From Streptomyces sp. GKU 895 (GTDB lineage: Bacteria > Actinomycetota > Actinomycetes > Streptomycetales > Streptomycetaceae), in the NCBI GenBank assembly GCA_002027195.1, contig MWJO01000077.1, positions 1-42,455 of the forward strand: a stretch of DNA of 42,455 nt. The letters are read 5' to 3'. A model generated the notes under the pieces. The model had not been told where the DNA came from. It saw nothing but the letters and a program-made list of their open reading frames with translations, and did no database searches. How positions within the stretch are numbered: position 1 is the stretch's first letter; each line of letters starts with the position of its first letter. The position numbers and the translations under genes are program-made. Shown piece by piece: positions 33,641 to 42,311 of the stretch.

Positions 33641-35872
33641 TCAGCGGCGCAGGGCCGCGTTGTAGGTCTCGAAGATGCTGTAGAGGTCGCGGGCTCGACG
33701 ACCGTATTCGTCAGCGCCGTTGTACTGGGCGAGCACCGTGACGATCTCGGCGTCGGAGTAGCTCAGCCGGTCGGTCGTGATGCCGTTGATGGCGGCGGAC
33801 CAGATGTGGATCAGCGGGACGGTGCTCACGTTGTAGTCGTCGTCGTTGCGCAGCTGGTCCCAGACCGCCCGGCGCGCCCGCCAGTCCTCCGTGTCCTGGA
33901 TCGGACCCGAGATCACGTCCGCACGGATGCAGTGGTTGCGGGCCTTGATCCCGGTCCTGCCGAAGATCTGGGCGACGCCCGTGCTGGAGTCGTCCTTGAT
34001 CACGGTCGGCGGGGAGGGCGGTGACCCGACGGGGTCCTGCTCCCAGGCGGCCTGCGCCTCCTTCCAGTTGAAGTAGGAGTCGACCAGCACATCCACGGCC
34101 TCGTCGGTGAAGTCGGCCTGGTACTCCCAGAAGACCACGGCCTGGATCAGCGATTTGCGCATCCGGAAGGACCGGGCGAGACCTGTGATCAGCGCGTCCA
34201 TGTCGAGGACCTTGCCGATGCACTCCGCGGGGGTGCGGTCCCGGTACCAGTCGTCGTGGCCGTTGGCGACGATGTAGGTGCCGAGATCCGTGGTCAGGGC
34301 ACCCCGGCGGTTCATGTCGAAGGGCACGTCCAGCGCGGTGTCCGGCCCCCGGGGCGTGAACTGGGTCTGCCCGGTGTCGCGTCCGGACGCGACATCCTTG
34401 TCGATCTCGATGAAGCCGGTGCCCGACCCCACGGTGATCGTCGCGATCTGGTCGAAGGCCCAGTCCTTCGGCAGCGGGAAGCCCAGGTTGCCGCTGTAGC
34501 CGGTCGACATGTCCGACACGAAACTGGACACCGTCAGACCGGCCTTGGCGAGCCGGCTGCAGATGTTGCGGGGCGCGTAGACGCCGACGCGGTACTCGCT
34601 GCCGTAGGCGGCCATACGGCCCGTCAGCCCGCGGAAGTGCGGAATGACCCGGCTGGTGATCTCCTCGTCGACGGCGTCGTAGTCGACGGAGAAGTAGATG
34701 GTGGTCCCGGCACGGAAGCCGTGTCCGCGAGCCGCCTCCAGGGCCGCCAGGGCGTCCGTGGCGCCCTGGTGCGCGTTGAAGTACTCCGGATCGCCGCCGT
34801 TGGTCTGGTAGATCGGGAAGACCGACAGGCCGCCCGCGACGATGTTGGCGAGCTCTCCGGGCTGGATCTTCTTGTTCTTCGGGTTCGTGACGTTCGCGTT
34901 GGTCAAGTACCGCCCCACCGTGGTGTATCCGGCGGCGCGCAGCGACTGGGCGCGGGCCGGGGTGATCTCGGTGATGCAGTCGGCCGCGGTGCCGGGCCGG
35001 CTCGGGTCGCCGGTACTGACCAGCAGCGAGGCCCAGGTGCGGAAGTCCGCGGTGCCGGTGGTGGGCAGCAGTTGGGCGAAGCGCTGGAAGTCCACGACGG
35101 TACTGAGCAGCGACCCCGAGTAGAAACCGTCGAACGCGACGTCCCAGCCGTTGAACCGCATCGCCGCCTGGAACAGGTGCACGAACTGCTTGGTGCCGTC
35201 GGCCGAACCGAGGCCGAGCATCGCCTGCGCCCTGATGCCGTCCTGAGTGCCGGGACCGAAACGCCCGTTGGCGACGTCGTCGCTCATCCCGATCTCGTAC
35301 TGGAGGGCGAAGACCAGCGCCTTCTGCACGTCCCGGGAGAAGTTCCCGTCGGCCGGGCAGATGAAGAACTCCCGCCGCTGGACGTACCGTCCGTTGAGCC
35401 ACTGCTGGATCTGGCGCACCTGATCGGTACCGTTGCCGACCCGCACGTACGGGTCCATGGTGAGGAGCGCCTTGAACACCTTCGGCTGCAGCCCGTTGCC
35501 CGGATAGGTCCCGCCGACGCCCATGTCGGCCTTGAGCCGGGCGACCGAGTCCGCGGTCCTGCCGTTGTAGGTGCCGTCGATGCCGCCGCCGTCATAGCCC
35601 TTGCAGTACAGGCCCGACTGGATGACGCGGTAGATGTTCTCGTGCCGGGTCCGGTCGTCGATCTGCGCCCCGTACCGGGACTGGAGCTGGCTCAGCGTCG
35701 TCGGGCCGAAGGAGTCCGACAGCGTGGTGATGCCCAGCTCGTACTGGAGCGCCCGGGTCAGGCCGTACATCACCGTCCAGCTGGTGCGCCCGTTCACCTC
35801 CACCTTCGGGATGCCGGGCACGTTGTAGGAGTTGATGAACTGCTGCGCGCGTTCCACCATCTCGTCGGCCAT
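33641..35872 (-). CDS. Large multi-domain cell-wall hydrolase-like protein with DUF1906 (Rv2525c-like) domain
   Basis: 743 residues. Two peptidoglycan-binding-like segments in the first 280 residues (LSDSFGPTTLSQLQ and DGNFSRDVQKALVFALQYE). A DUF1906 glycoside-hydrolase-like TIM barrel follows at about 300-500: TAADCITEITPARAQSLRAA, GYTTVGRYLTN, GTTIYFSVDYDAVDEEITSR and IEIDKDVASG, with acidic residues at strand ends. The last 200 residues (RSFRMRKSLIQAVVFWEYQA and AQYNGADEYGRRARDLY) resemble a lysozyme- or phage-tail-associated helical domain. There is no signal peptide, so export would need another route, or a lytic role at release. It follows a lectin gene on the same strand; gap 28 nt. 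Confidence 0.75.
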   Translation of the reverse strand: MADEMVERAQQFINSYNVPGIPKVEVNGRTSWTVMYGLTRALQYELGITTLSDSFGPTTLSQLQSRYGAQIDDRTRHENIYRVIQSGLYCKGYDGGGIDGTYNGRTADSVARLKADMGVGGTYPGNGLQPKVFKALLTMDPYVRVGNGTDQVRQIQQWLNGRYVQRREFFICPADGNFSRDVQKALVFALQYEIGMSDDVANGRFGPGTQDGIRAQAMLGLGSADGTKQFVHLFQAAMRFNGWDVAFDGFYSGSLLSTVVDFQRFAQLLPTTGTADFRTWASLLVSTGDPSRPGTAADCITEITPARAQSLRAAGYTTVGRYLTNANVTNPKNKKIQPGELANIVAGGLSVFPIYQTNGGDPEYFNAHQGATDALAALEAARGHGFRAGTTIYFSVDYDAVDEEITSRVIPHFRGLTGRMAAYGSEYRVGVYAPRNICSRLAKAGLTVSSFVSDMSTGYSGNLGFPLPKDWAFDQIATITVGSGTGFIEIDKDVASGRDTGQTQFTPRGPDTALDVPFDMNRRGALTTDLGTYIVANGHDDWYRDRTPAECIGKVLDMDALITGLARSFRMRKSLIQAVVFWEYQADFTDEAVDVLVDSYFNWKEAQAAWEQDPVGSPPSPPTVIKDDSSTGVAQIFGRTGIKARNHCIRADVISGPIQDTEDWRARRAVWDQLRNDDDYNVSTVPLIHIWSAAINGITTDRLSYSDAEIVTVLAQYNGADEYGRRARDLYSIFETYNAALRR

Positions 35873-35900
35873 GTGCGCCTCTTCTCGGTGTGGTGGGGCG

Positions 35901-36374
35901 TCAGACCCAGTCCTGGTAGATGCCGCCGTTGCAGCCGGTGGTGCGGAAGCCGCTGTCGTCGCTGTCGTCGATGCAGTCGTCCGTGTACTGGTTGCGGAAG
36001 GTGAGGCGCACCGAGTGGTGGCGGATGACGTACCAGCTCACGTTCTCGGAGCTGTCGCAGTGCTGGGTGCTGAACCCGGCCGGGCCGTCGTAGAGGCAGC
36101 GGCCGGTGATCTTGTTCTGGAAGCGGCGCGTGCCGTCGTTGAAGACGTGGACGTCCCACTGCTGGTACTGGCCGCTGTTGCAGGGAAACGTACGGAACCC
36201 GTACTCGAAGCTGTCGTCCATGCAACGCAGCGTGCCGAGGCTCTGGAAGGTGTTCACGACGAGGACGGAGGTCCCGCCGTCCTGGGACTCCTGTACGGCC
36301 TCGGCGCTGCCGGTCGTGGTGACCAGCGCGCCCGCGCAGAGCAGGGCCGCGGCCGCGGTCTTGAGTGACTTCAT
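35901..36374 (-). CDS. Secreted ricin-type lectin domain protein
   Basis: 157 residues from ATG 36374 (MKSLKTAAAALLCAGALVTT), with GGGGG just upstream. Sec signal peptide, cleavage near AEA. The mature part has two beta-trefoil-like units: LGTLRCMDDSFEYGFRTF, CNSGQYQQWDVHVF, KITGRCLYDGPAGFS and QYTDDCIDDSDDSGFRTTGC, CNGGIYQDW. The Q-x-W motifs are characteristic of ricin B-type carbohydrate-binding modules. Probably co-transcribed with the DUF1906 gene. Confidence 0.75.
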   Translation of the reverse strand: MKSLKTAAAALLCAGALVTTTGSAEAVQESQDGGTSVLVVNTFQSLGTLRCMDDSFEYGFRTFPCNSGQYQQWDVHVFNDGTRRFQNKITGRCLYDGPAGFSTQHCDSSENVSWYVIRHHSVRLTFRNQYTDDCIDDSDDSGFRTTGCNGGIYQDWV

Positions 36375-36587
36375 GTCATCCCCCGGATGCTGAGTGGTCG
36401 GACTCGCACGCCCAGACTGGAACCGGGGCCCCATGGTCACCAGACGTTTCAGCTATAACCGAAAGGAGGTTGGCGACGATGGCGGGTTCAGGAGGTGCGG
36501 GCCACCTCGGAACGGCCGGAAGTCCCGGGTTGACGGCCTGACTTAACGTCGATAACTTAACGGCCTTCACTCAGATGGGAGCAGGCC
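36375..36587. other. Divergent intergenic region with direct repeats
   Basis: 213 bp between the lectin gene and thioesterase gene. Holds the direct repeat listed below, GGGGG as ribosome site of the lectin and GGGAG for the thioesterase. Nothing else stands out. Confidence 0.4.
36541..36562. promoter_or_regulatory. Direct repeat ACTTAACG x2, candidate operator
   Basis: ACTTAACG at 36541-36548 and 36555-36562, 14-bp period, 25 bp before the thioesterase GTG. AT-rich for this genome. May be bound by the TetR protein encoded downstream. Confidence 0.4.
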
Positions 36588-36991
36588 GTGCCCACACTCG
36601 GAGCCGAGGACGTCTACGCCCTCGCGCCGTACGCCAAGACCCTCGGGGTCGTGTTCGACGAGATGACGCCGGCCGCGTTCGGGCCACGCTGGCACACGAT
36701 CATTCGCTCTCCACCGTGGGCGGCGGCCTCCATGGAGGCGCGTTGATGGGACTCGCCGATGTGAGCGCCGCCGTGTGCGCCGCCCTCAACGGCCCCGTCG
36801 GCGCCGCGCCGGCCACCGTGGAGTCGACCACGCACTTCCTGCGGCCGGCGCACACCAGCGTCGTCGCGACGGCTCGCCCCCTGCGCGTGGGTCGCAACAC
36901 CGTCATCGAGGTCGACGTGCACGACGCCGAGGGCGAACTGTGCGCCCGGGTGACCCAGGTGGTCACCGCCGTCAAACCGAAGACAGTCTGA
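36588..36991 (+). CDS. PaaI-type hotdog thioesterase, frameshifted
   Basis: About 134 residues. GTG 36588 has GGGAG six bases upstream. The first frame reads VPTLGAEDVYALAPYAKTLG, then VVFDEMTPAA. The second, from about 36675, reads VRATLAHDHSLSTVGGGLHG, GALMGLADVSAAVCAALNG, with the hotdog HGGALMGLAD active-site motif, to the stop at 36991. One base is missing near 36668-36680. Cleaves acyl-CoA thioesters. Likely an operon with the TetR gene 28 nt on. Confidence 0.75.
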
Positions 36992-37019
36992 TGCCGCCCT
37001 CTTCCCGAAGCGCCTCGCT

Positions 37020-37664
37020 GTGACCGGCTCCCGCGTTCGCGCCGCCAAGGGGCAGGGCGGCCTGCTCCGTGAGCAGCTTCTCGAGATCGCCGGTCAACTG
37101 CTCGAGGACGGTGGCGCCGACGCTCTGACGATCCGCGCGGTGGCGACCAGCGCGGGAGTCACCCCGCCGGCGGTCTATCTCCACTTCGCCTCGAAGAGGG
37201 AACTCGTCCACGCCACGTGCCTGCGGGTGTGGAGTTCGCTGTTCAGCGAACTGGAAGCCGTGTCGCAGGGGGTCCAGGATCCGGTGACGGCCCTCTACGA
37301 AACCTGCGTCGCCTACATCGCGTTCGGGCTGCGCCATCCCGCCCAGTACCGGCTGGTGATGGACGGCGAGGCGACCGAGGCCAGTCGCCAGAACGAGGAC
37401 GCGTGTTTCCGCTATTTCCGGGACAAGGTCGCGGCCTGTGCGGACGCCGGAGTACCGGTGGAGAGCACCACCGAGACCGCCAGACTGCTGTGTTCCGGCG
37501 TACACGGCGCGGTCAGCCTCCTCATCCACCAGGAACGCGACGTATGGCCACCGGACACCGCGGCCTACGCCGACAGAGCGGCATCCTCAACAGTCCACGG
37601 CGTGCTGCTCACCGCATCGCACACCTTCCGCCCCTCGATGTCCACCGTGATCCGCTCGGGCTGA
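37020..37664 (+). CDS. TetR/AcrR family transcriptional regulator
   Basis: 214 residues from GTG 37020. HTH: LLEIAGQLLEDGGADALTIR, AVATSAGVTPPAVYLHFASK, RELVHATCLR. The C-terminal domain is of the WHG/TetR_C_33 type (YETCVAYIAFGLRHPAQYRL and LCSGVHGAVSLLIHQER). Likely regulates the thioesterase gene with which it is co-transcribed. Confidence 0.85.
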   Translation: MTGSRVRAAKGQGGLLREQLLEIAGQLLEDGGADALTIRAVATSAGVTPPAVYLHFASKRELVHATCLRVWSSLFSELEAVSQGVQDPVTALYETCVAYIAFGLRHPAQYRLVMDGEATEASRQNEDACFRYFRDKVAACADAGVPVESTTETARLLCSGVHGAVSLLIHQERDVWPPDTAAYADRAASSTVHGVLLTASHTFRPSMSTVIRSG

Positions 37665-37709
37665 ACCCGTGCGCGCGCCTGACGCGCCACTGTGACAGGA
37701 TCCGCTGGC

Positions 37710-39104
37710 ATGTCGTCGTTTCGTGCACCCACGTGGTGGTCAACAGCCGTTCGCCGTCTGCTCGTTGTCCCCGTCACCGTTCTGGTGGCGGCAGGCGCCA
37801 CCGGTGCCGCGCCGGCATCGGCACCGGCGCCCGAAGCCGGCACCGCGACACCCGACCGGCTTCGCTACGACGTGTCCCTGCGCGGCGACTCCGACGGCTC
37901 CCACTGGGCGGGCCACCAGCGGGTGTCATTCAGGAACGCCTCCGACCAGCCCCTGCGTGAGGTGTACCTGCGTCTGTGGGGCAACGGCGACGACAAGTGC
38001 GGCACGCCGGGTGAGCCGAGCGCGGTCAAGCTGTCCCACATCCACGGCGGCACCGCGGGCCGGCTGAGCGTGAACTGCACCGCGCTGCGCATCACCCTCC
38101 CCCGCCCCCTCGCGCACGGCGAGCGGACGGCGCTCTCCTTCGACGTGTCCATCACGGTGCCCCACCGCAACGCCCGCTTCGGCCGCGAGGGCGCGTTCCG
38201 CTTCCTGGGCAACGCGCTGCCGGTGCTCGCCGTGCACGACGCGAAGGGATGGCACCTCGATCCGTACGTGTCGACCGGCGAGAGCTTCTACGCCCTGGCG
38301 AGCGACTTCCGTGTGCGGATCGACCACCCGTCAGCCCTCAAGGTCCCGGCCACGGGCCGCACGTGGACCAGCCACGGCGGTCCCGGACGCACGGTCACGC
38401 ACAGCGTCGCCCGCCAGGTGCGGGACTTCGCGTGGGCAGCGGGCCCGTTCCGTACGGCGACGGACATCTCGCCCGGTGGTGTGCGCGTGAAGTCGTACTG
38501 GGCACCGAACACACCCCCGGCGGGTGTACGCCTCAACCGCAAGGACGGCGTCGGTGCCGTCGACCGGTTCGGCAGGGAGTTCGGCCGCTACCCCTACGGC
38601 GAGATCGACTTGGTGATGACCAAGGACTTCGGCGGCGGCATGGAGTACCCGGGTCTGGTCATCCTCGGCACCACCGAGGAAGGCGGCGCCGTCGTCCACG
38701 AGGTGGCCCACCAGTGGTGGTACGGCATCGTCGGCAACGACGAGTACGGCGCACCCTGGCTGGACGAGAGCTTCGCCCAGTACGCCAACTACCGCTTCTA
38801 CGGCGTGGACACCCGCGACTGCTGGTCGGACGTCGACTGGCCGAGCCGGTCCACCGCACTCACCGACTCGATGGCGTACTGGAGCACGCACCCGGGCACG
38901 TACCACCTCATCTACACGGCCGGCCCCTGTGCCCTGGCCGACCTGGAGCGCACCGTCGGAACCGACACGATGGCACGCCTCCTCAAGCGGTACGCCCACG
39001 ACCACTGGTACGGCGTCTCCACCACCGCCGACTTCAAGAAGGCAGCGCAGTCCGTGACGGACAAGGACCTGACCGCCTTCTGGAGGAAGCACCGCATCCG
39101 GTGA
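37710..39104 (+). CDS. Secreted M1 family metallopeptidase
   Basis: 464 residues from ATG 37710 (or 470 from GTG 37692). Signal peptide STAVRRLLVVPVTVLVAAGA, cleaved near APA. The beta-domain is followed by GGGMEYPGLV (the GAMEN-equivalent exopeptidase motif) and the zinc site: HEVAHQWWYG, 18 residues, then LDES. With this start the ligands are His330, His334 and Glu353, with catalytic Glu331. Shorter than full M1 enzymes, as usual in Streptomyces. Exported aminopeptidase. Confidence 0.87.
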   Translation: MSSFRAPTWWSTAVRRLLVVPVTVLVAAGATGAAPASAPAPEAGTATPDRLRYDVSLRGDSDGSHWAGHQRVSFRNASDQPLREVYLRLWGNGDDKCGTPGEPSAVKLSHIHGGTAGRLSVNCTALRITLPRPLAHGERTALSFDVSITVPHRNARFGREGAFRFLGNALPVLAVHDAKGWHLDPYVSTGESFYALASDFRVRIDHPSALKVPATGRTWTSHGGPGRTVTHSVARQVRDFAWAAGPFRTATDISPGGVRVKSYWAPNTPPAGVRLNRKDGVGAVDRFGREFGRYPYGEIDLVMTKDFGGGMEYPGLVILGTTEEGGAVVHEVAHQWWYGIVGNDEYGAPWLDESFAQYANYRFYGVDTRDCWSDVDWPSRSTALTDSMAYWSTHPGTYHLIYTAGPCALADLERTVGTDTMARLLKRYAHDHWYGVSTTADFKKAAQSVTDKDLTAFWRKHRIR

Positions 39105-39152
39105 GTCAGAGGGGCGCCGCACGCCGATGGCGAAGCCCCGACCCGCGTGCGC

Positions 39153-40266
39153 TCAGTGCAGGTCGAGGAGCGACTTGGCGGAGAACGGGCGCAGTTCGCC
39201 CTGGCGGCCGTCGCGGACCTTGGCCACCCACTCCGGGTCCGAGAGCAGCAGCCGCCCGACGGCCACGAGGTCGAACTCGTCCCGCTCCATGCACGCCACC
39301 AGACGGTCCAGAGAGCCGTTGACCGCACCCTTGCCCTCGATGAGCGCGCTCAGGAACTCGCTGCCGTCGAGCCCGACCGAGCCGACGGCGACCGTCGGCA
39401 GACCGGTCAGCTTCTTCACCCAGCCCGCCAGCGAGAGGTCCGAACCCGGGAACTCCGGCAGCCAGAACCGCCTGGTCGAGCAGTCGATGACATCGACACC
39501 CGCCTCGATCAACGGGCCGAGCATCAGTTCCAGTTCATCGGGGGTGGCCGCCAGCCGGGCGCCGAAGTCGCCGACGGTCCACTGGGAGACCCGCAGGAAG
39601 AGGGGGAAGTCGTAGCCGACCGCGGCCCGGCACGCCGCCACCAGCTCGGCCGGGAAGCGGGTGCGGCCGCCGAGGTCACCGCCGTATCCGTCGGTGCGCG
39701 TGTTGATCTCGGGGCGGAGGAACTGGTCGATCAAGTAGCCGTGTCCGCCGTGCAGTTCGAGCCCGTCGAAGCCCAGTCGCTGCGCGTCCGCGGCGGCCTG
39801 GGCGAACGCGGCGATCACCTCGGCGATGTCGGCCTCGGAGAGCGTGCCGGGCCCGGCGGCGGGCACCTGCGGGTCGGGCACGGCGTCGCCCTTGCGTTCC
39901 AGGCCGGCGTGCCACAACTGCGGGATGATGCGCCCGCCTTCGGCGTGGACCGCTTCCACGACCCGGGCCCAACCCGCGAGGGCGTCCTCGCCGTGGAAGC
40001 GCGGCACGGTGGTGGTCGGGGCGGCCGCGGGGTGGCCGACGACCCGTGCCCTCGGTGACGATGAGCCCGACGCCGCCCGCCCGGCGCGTAGCACTCGGCG
40101 ACCTCGGGCCGGAACGCCGTCGGGCGAGAAGTTGCGCGTCATCGGCGCCATGACGACACGGTTGGGCAGGCGCAGCCCGCCGACCGCGGAACGGCGGAAC
40201 AGGCGCCACCGCGGGGACGAGGCGGGCGCGGCAGTCGTTCGGGGCGGAGGCGGTGGTACCGGGCAT
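39153..40266 (-). pseudogene. NADH:flavin oxidoreductase (Old Yellow Enzyme family), N-terminal region broken by several indels
   Basis: From 40000 down the frame is clean and typical: AVGGLRLPNRVVMAPMTRNF, RIIPQLWHAG, GFDGLELHGGHGYLIDQFL, NTRTDGYGGDLGGRTRF, VAVGSVGLDG and VAVGRLLLSDPEWVAKV give an FMN-binding TIM barrel with the catalytic HGGHG. Upstream the frame shifts at least three times between 40045 and 40110 (EVAEC, then RAGGVGLIVTEGT, then VVGHPAAAP). A further break near 40200 separates the ATG at 40266. Full length about 371 residues. Reduces activated alkenes. Not obviously linked to the neighbouring kinase. Confidence 0.78.
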
Positions 40267-40355
40267 GAGGCTCTCGGTTGCGGAGGTCGACGTCAGGGGT
40301 CGGGTGGGCGCGGGCGACGAACCGGGTGATGGGCTGAGTCCGGGGCTCGCGGGAA

Positions 40356-40375
40356 CTGCGCCAAGCGGCGCGCAG
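40356..40375 (-). terminator. Hairpin downstream of the kinase gene
   Basis: CTGCGC-CAAGCGGC-GCGCAG (plus strand); an alternative GCGCC-AAGC-GGCGC stem overlaps it. Lies 63 bp past the minus-strand stop. No T run. Confidence 0.35.
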
Positions 40376-40437
40376 GGCCACAGGCCGGACCCCCCGGCGC
40401 GCGAAGGCACAGGTCGGGCTGTTCCCCCGGCGCGCCC

Positions 40438-41181
40438 TCAAGCTGAGCGGCGCTCCGCGGCCTGCGCCGTCCGGAGGTAGGCGTCGGCGGTGTCCCGGCG
40501 GGCCAGTTCCACCGCGCGTTCCAGGCTCATCCGCGCGGGCAGGCCGAAGATGTCGACGATGGTGGCGAGGCGGTTCTCGAGGGTGCCGCCGACGACGTGG
40601 TACGGAATGCCCAGCTCGTCGAGCGTGTCGCGCAGCAGCTCGTCGGACATGCTCCGGAAGCGCTCGGACACCGGGCGGTGCCCGTCGGCGACCAGGTCGA
40701 ACTCCACCGGCAGATGGATGAAGACGTCGTAGGCCCGGCGTGCATGATCCTTCAGCACCGCGCCCAGGGCGTCGATCACCTCCTCGTAGAAGTCCGGCGC
40801 CGCACCCCCGGTCTCGTAGCCGTCGGTGGGATGGATCCCGGCGCGGACGCGCACCTTGCCGTACACCCACTCGTGCAGGGAGGAACCGTCGGAGACGAAG
40901 CCGTCGGGGAGGTGGGACTCGTGCACGGCCCGTTCGGTGAACCGGTGGACGCCGAGCTGGACCAGTTCGGCGGCCGTGCACTCCTCCAGGCGTCTGCCCG
41001 GCAGCACACCGGCCAGGATCTCGCGCATGGTCCGGGCGTGGGTGCGCGGTACTCCCGTGAGGTGGGCGAGGGCGATGGTCGTCGTGGTCTTGCCCGTGCT
41101 GTACGTACCGGAGATGGCCAGACGCCGCATGGACGTGCGATTGCGTTCCGCGCGCGCCGGTGTGGGGGCTGTGGTCGTCAT
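40438..41181 (-). CDS. P-loop nucleotide-binding protein (AAA_28 or NadR-type kinase-like)
   Basis: 247 residues. Walker A is SGTYSTGKTTTTIAL (residues 24-38); the N-terminal 17 residues are variable and a start at MRRLAISG is possible. The rest, LPDGFVSDGSSLHEWVYGKV, VRAGIHPTDGYETGG, VFIHLPVEFDLVADGHRPVS, ERFRSMSDELL, resembles small-molecule kinases of the NadR/AAA_28 type, where the Asp and Arg residues act on a sugar or nucleoside. Its ATG overlaps the TGA of the AvrD-like gene by 4 bases (ATGA, 41181-41178), so the two proteins are made together and probably act on the same product. Substrate unknown. Confidence 0.75.
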   Translation of the reverse strand: MTTTAPTPARAERNRTSMRRLAISGTYSTGKTTTTIALAHLTGVPRTHARTMREILAGVLPGRRLEECTAAELVQLGVHRFTERAVHESHLPDGFVSDGSSLHEWVYGKVRVRAGIHPTDGYETGGAAPDFYEEVIDALGAVLKDHARRAYDVFIHLPVEFDLVADGHRPVSERFRSMSDELLRDTLDELGIPYHVVGGTLENRLATIVDIFGLPARMSLERAVELARRDTADAYLRTAQAAERRSA

Positions 41182-42281
41182 CGTGGTCCTCGGTCGGGTA
41201 GTCGGTGTGCCACGGAGAAACCTCCGGTGATGCCGTGGAAGGCGTAGCCGAGTTCGCAGACCCGCCAGGTGTCGTCGCCGATGATCAGCAGGCGGGTGTC
41301 CTCGATGCGCGCGTGCACGGGGAAGGCGTGATCCAGTGCCCGCAGCGGCATACGGGTGGACAGGGCTGCCTTGCGCAGCCAGAGGGTGTCGCTGTCACCT
41401 CGGTCGAGGCCGTCGAGTTCGTACAGCAGGACCTGGGCGAGCTGGCCCGTCACGGTGATGGCGTCGATCATGGACGCGCTGGGCAGGTAGGCGGACTCCA
41501 TTCCGGTGGGCGGGAGTCGGCACTCACCGGGCGCGGGTGTGATGCGGACGGTGGCGTCCACGCGTCCCGCGTCCCGGTCGACGGTCAGATGGGTGACCTG
41601 CTGGTGGCGGTGGCGGAAGAGCTCGGCGAAGTACCGCCGCCACGGCTCGCCGAGGGCTTCCTCGGCGCTCAGGTGACGGGCTTCGGCCTGGTCGGGCCGG
41701 TAACCGCCCGCCACTTCGTGCCGGACCTCGCACCGGACCTCCATCGAGCCGATCCGGACGTCCAGGAAGGAAGTCAGCAGGCCGTCGGCGACGCGCTCCG
41801 ACTCGGCGGGGCGGAGGACGCCGTGCACGGGGATGTCGGCGAGGTCCTCCTGCGGATGGACGCCGGCCCGCAGGCGTACCGCGCGCAGCCACATGCGGGA
41901 GCGGGCACCCGCGTCGAGGCCGTAGGCGTGACCGACCAGGATCTCGGCGAGCTGCGCGCCCAGGGCCAGGCTGTCGATGCTGCTGAGGTGCGGGAGGAGC
42001 TCGCCGGTGCCCTTCGCGGACCAGTGGGCGGGGTACGTCACGGACGCGTGGGCGGTCGCCTCGGTGGCGTCGGGCCGGCGGGAGACCCGGATGGTCTCCA
42101 GCCGGTGCCGCACACGACGGAAGCCGGCACCGAAGTAACGGTGCTCGCCGGGCCCGAGATAGTCGTCGATGGCGGCGACCATCAGCCGGGCCCCGGCCGG
42201 GCGCGTCACGGGCGCCTCGTGGGAACGGCACGGACGGATGGGCGGTTCACCCAGGGGGCGACCATCAGCCGCTGGGAACAT
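41178..42281 (-). CDS. AvrD-like protein (syringolide-synthesis family)
   Basis: 367 residues from ATG 42281; MVAAIDDYLGPGEHRYFGAG at 42182 is an equally good start. Motifs YFGAGFRRVRHRLET, YPAHWSAKGTGELLPHLSS, SRMWLRAVRLRAG fit AvrD, the Pseudomonas syringae protein needed to make syringolides. Two similar halves are visible: residues 96-158 and 265-327 (LPHLSSIDSLALGAQLAEIL versus YLPSASMIDAITVTGQLAQV), a double-hotdog-like pattern. The family call comes from motif memory, not a search. Translationally coupled with the kinase-like gene. The frame is open upstream through the tandem repeat to the window edge. Confidence 0.7.
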   Translation of the reverse strand: MFPAADGRPLGEPPIRPCRSHEAPVTRPAGARLMVAAIDDYLGPGEHRYFGAGFRRVRHRLETIRVSRRPDATEATAHASVTYPAHWSAKGTGELLPHLSSIDSLALGAQLAEILVGHAYGLDAGARSRMWLRAVRLRAGVHPQEDLADIPVHGVLRPAESERVADGLLTSFLDVRIGSMEVRCEVRHEVAGGYRPDQAEARHLSAEEALGEPWRRYFAELFRHRHQQVTHLTVDRDAGRVDATVRITPAPGECRLPPTGMESAYLPSASMIDAITVTGQLAQVLLYELDGLDRGDSDTLWLRKAALSTRMPLRALDHAFPVHARIEDTRLLIIGDDTWRVCELGYAFHGITGGFSVAHRLPDRGPR

Positions 42282-42311
42282 CTCGTGCGGAGGAGAGCAG
42301 GAGCGTGGCGG

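Noticed and set aside
34256..36004. 582-residue open frame antisense to the DUF1906 gene
   Set aside because: Gly/Val/Arg-rich shadow of a high-GC gene; no domain.
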